Of a stretch of 64,000 nucleotides of DNA, positions 62,035 to 64,000 are shown piece after piece (the stretch's first letter is position 1; every line of letters begins with the position of its first letter). Location: the NCBI GenBank assembly GCA_000149265.1, contig CH002949.1, forward strand, positions 23,542 through 87,541, given 5' to 3'. The stretch is from Ciona savignyi. Taxonomy: Eukaryota; Chordata; Ascidiacea; Phlebobranchia; Cionidae. Under the pieces are notes generated by a model, which worked only from the letters and a program-made list of their open reading frames with translations, did no database searches and was not told the origin of the DNA. The position numbers and the translations under genes were made by a program.

Positions 62035-62950
62035 CTCTTTGCATTTGCGATAGTAATTTTTTTTCATTTACCTTTTTTTATCGAGCTTATTTTTTTGTTT
62101 GCTGAATAATCTTAACTCTATTTTTTCTGTTTTTTTTATATATTTATTGCTCTGGTGGTAATTTTAAACTATTTAGGACCCAATCACTTATATTTGGATA
62201 TGTTTGACTTGTTATTTGGTTTGATTTTGGCCCTTTTAAAGTTATAATTTAACATCAACCTTTAAGGTGCATATTTCAGAACAAAAATGTCGAATCTGTC
62301 GTAATATTTATCAAGATTTGTACCTGGCAATGTTGGCACCAACACTTACGATTCACTAACATATAAAACTCTTCACAAACCATATCCATATGATACTCCA
62401 AAAGCATTTTACAGCTTTGTCTAAGTGAAATTTAATTAAAAATTTTTAATTGAGCACCTGGCCAAAGTTGCTTAAACGGTTACACATAAACTAAAGTCTC
62501 TGTCGTAAACAACACACTAAAATAGATCCTGTAAAAACGGGTATTTTGGATAATGCACATGTTTAAAACAATTCATGCATTTTTTACCTTAAGATCAAAA
62601 TGGGGTATTTTTGTCTTTTCTTTGTTCATATTTCTTCTTTCTTCGTAGTAATATCAATCAGTGTGACCAGGTTAGTGTTTCATCATGTTCAACTTTGTAA
62701 TTTCGCATCTTTGTTTACACAAATAAAGATTTTATTAATTATGAAAGAAAACTACGGCAACTGAAAATGGTAAAACAATAGCACTTTGGAATGGAATCAA
62801 ATATTGTAATCTAATTCCTTGCGTAACAACATGTTAAGCTCTAAGGCCCACCGTATTGACATGATGTTAGTGATTTCCGCCATGACTTGGAGAAGTTAGT
62901 GGTTCTATCCCACATGAACGTGAAAAAGCCAGGTATATACCAACACGGTG
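62035..62950 (+). other. Probable MALT1 3' UTR and flank
   Basis: AT-rich with poly-T tracts and no exon. AATAAA occurs at 62722-62727, which would give a 3' UTR of about 700 bases. Confidence 0.4.
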
Positions 62951-63078
62951 ATATAGGATAGGATATTCATGTTTATCTCCGTGAATGGGACAACTAAAGT
63001 GGTTAACACACGGGCAATTGTCAGATGACCTCACGCCCACCATCGGGTTACCGGAGATATTGTATGGTGTTGTGTATG
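62951..63078 (-). repeat. Family A SINE interrupted by an LTR
   Basis: Tail half only; broken at GTGTTGTGTATG by the LTR start. Confidence 0.7.
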
Positions 63079-63588
63079 TGTAGGAAACCGCTGCCTATTT
63101 CGCTAGATTGTTTCTTGTAGGCATCCAGGTAAGCCGGTTACAACACCTGATGCGATCTGCGATTCCCTACGCGCTGTCTGGACTCTCGGAGGTGCGCTAA
63201 TTAATTGAGGCTTTCTGCGTAAACTTCTCCTTGACTTCTGTGGTTTGTCGATAAACGCCTCAGTAGTTTTATAACATCAATTGTATTGAGCAATTGAGGC
63301 GATTAACTTAGTACCAATTACGAGTAAATCGTTAGATGTTGTAACGATATAGATTTCAGGTAAAAATTCTCAGTATTAACACATACAAGATGTTACTTAA
63401 TGCGTTAGGACTCTCTCTAGGAGCTCTCCGTAAGGAGCCTTCCCTCGTCTGGAGCCAAAGTGAAATAAACTTATATAGACAAGGTTATTCGTCAGCTGCG
63501 GTAATAATAGTTCAGTGATGACGCAATGTCAGCGCAAATGTCGGCTGCGGATATCATAAATCTTATGTAAACATATGAGGTCGCTACA
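63079..63588 (-). mobile_element. Long terminal repeat of a minus-strand LTR retrotransposon
   Basis: The 510-bp segment begins TGTAGG and ends GCTACA, i.e. TG...CA with a 5-base terminal inverted repeat. Read on the minus strand, a purine-rich tract (GAGGGGGAAG, rc of 63591-63602) lies immediately before it, as a polypurine tract precedes a 3' LTR. A TATATAA box lies near 63474 in the same sense. It interrupts a family A SINE at TGTGTATG. Only one LTR is in the window; the partner would lie to the right. Confidence 0.65.
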
Positions 63589-64000
63589 TACACTTCCCCC
63601 TCAGAGGTATGGTCATTTTAGTTTAGAGTAACGAACGAAAAATGTCCATACTTCGTAAAAGATATTATGTGTGAGAACGAGGAAATAAACTGAAAAATTG
63701 TCGAACTCAAGAAATGGTGCGAAAAACTAATCATCCTTTTCGTATTTACCACACAAGTACAAAAGCTCTGATAACTCGAAATAGTAATTTACCGCTTTAA
63801 AGACGACCTTTTTATTAATACAATAGGTTCAGGGGGTGGCATTTTAACAAGGACACATCTGTTTCGATTCTATCCCTTTGTCTGGAAGAAAACGGACTAA
63901 ACTAATCAAGCTATGCTAGACTTTCGGCAACAAGCTATTCGGATTCCAAAGTGTAATACTTTTTCAGATAAAATGACCTTTACATATAGTGTTGGGTAAA
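63589..64000 (-). mobile_element. Internal 3' end of the LTR retrotransposon
   Basis: Sequence beyond the polypurine tract up to the window edge. No protein domain is recognisable, as expected for a non-coding 3' internal end. Class (Ty3/gypsy or other) cannot be set from this piece. Confidence 0.45.

Overview
This is a eukaryotic, AT-rich, intron-rich and repeat-laden window. It most likely comes from an ascidian tunicate, with a Ciona-type genome as the best guess. The evidence is short exons with GT-AG introns of hundreds of bases to several kb, chordate-type genes (a MALT1-type paracaspase, a cathepsin A orthologue, a Shaker Kv1 channel and an SLC35A nucleotide-sugar transporter), and very many small tRNA-headed retroposons and short inverted-repeat elements. 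The species call is inference; no species-diagnostic gene was seen. All gene models were joined by hand from splice sites, reading phase and family similarity.

Layout, left to right. (1) About 2075-6861, plus strand: the last seven exons of a Ser/Pro/Arg-rich protein with two SxIP (EB1-binding-type) motifs; the 5' part lies outside the window. (2) 9741-20926, plus strand: a complete seven-exon SLC35A-type transporter, 339 aa. (3) 21278-24576, minus strand, with a possible 5' exon at 26874-27021: a Shaker-type Kv1 channel, tail to tail with the transporter, with nearly overlapping poly(A) signals. (4) 30758-37358 (or 37490), minus strand: a five-exon type II membrane or secretory protein, 349 aa, that I cannot name firmly; its C-terminal half faintly resembles the DIPK1/FAM69 secretory kinase-like family. 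(5) 37830-46298, plus strand: a complete eleven-exon cathepsin A (lysosomal serine carboxypeptidase), 493 aa, head to head with gene 4 across a gap of about 340-470 bp. (6) 49487-62034, plus strand: a nearly complete MALT1 orthologue (death-domain-like region, one Ig domain before the protease, paracaspase with His and Cys retained, C-terminal Ig-like domain).

The space between exons is dominated by repeats. Family A is a tRNA-headed SINE of about 290 bp ending in (ATCCT)n, with more than 35 copies or fragments. Family B is a roughly 110-bp Leu/Ser-tRNA-like SINE with an A-rich tail. Family C is a 160-230 bp repeat containing a GCGGCCGC core and an AAACT-rich tail. There are at least six hAT-like short elements with 8-bp target duplications, a group of short elements sharing one internal core but carrying different ends, a TA-flanked 917-bp element, and an LTR with the start of a minus-strand retrotransposon nested in a SINE at the right edge. 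A 100-N gap at 17895-17994 sits in what looks like a false tandem duplication.

The genes do not form one pathway. Two act in the secretory or lysosomal route (SLC35A, CTSA), gene 4 probably does too, MALT1 is a signalling protease and Kv1 is a membrane channel. No bacterial features, CRISPR arrays, rRNA genes or convincing functional tRNA genes were seen.
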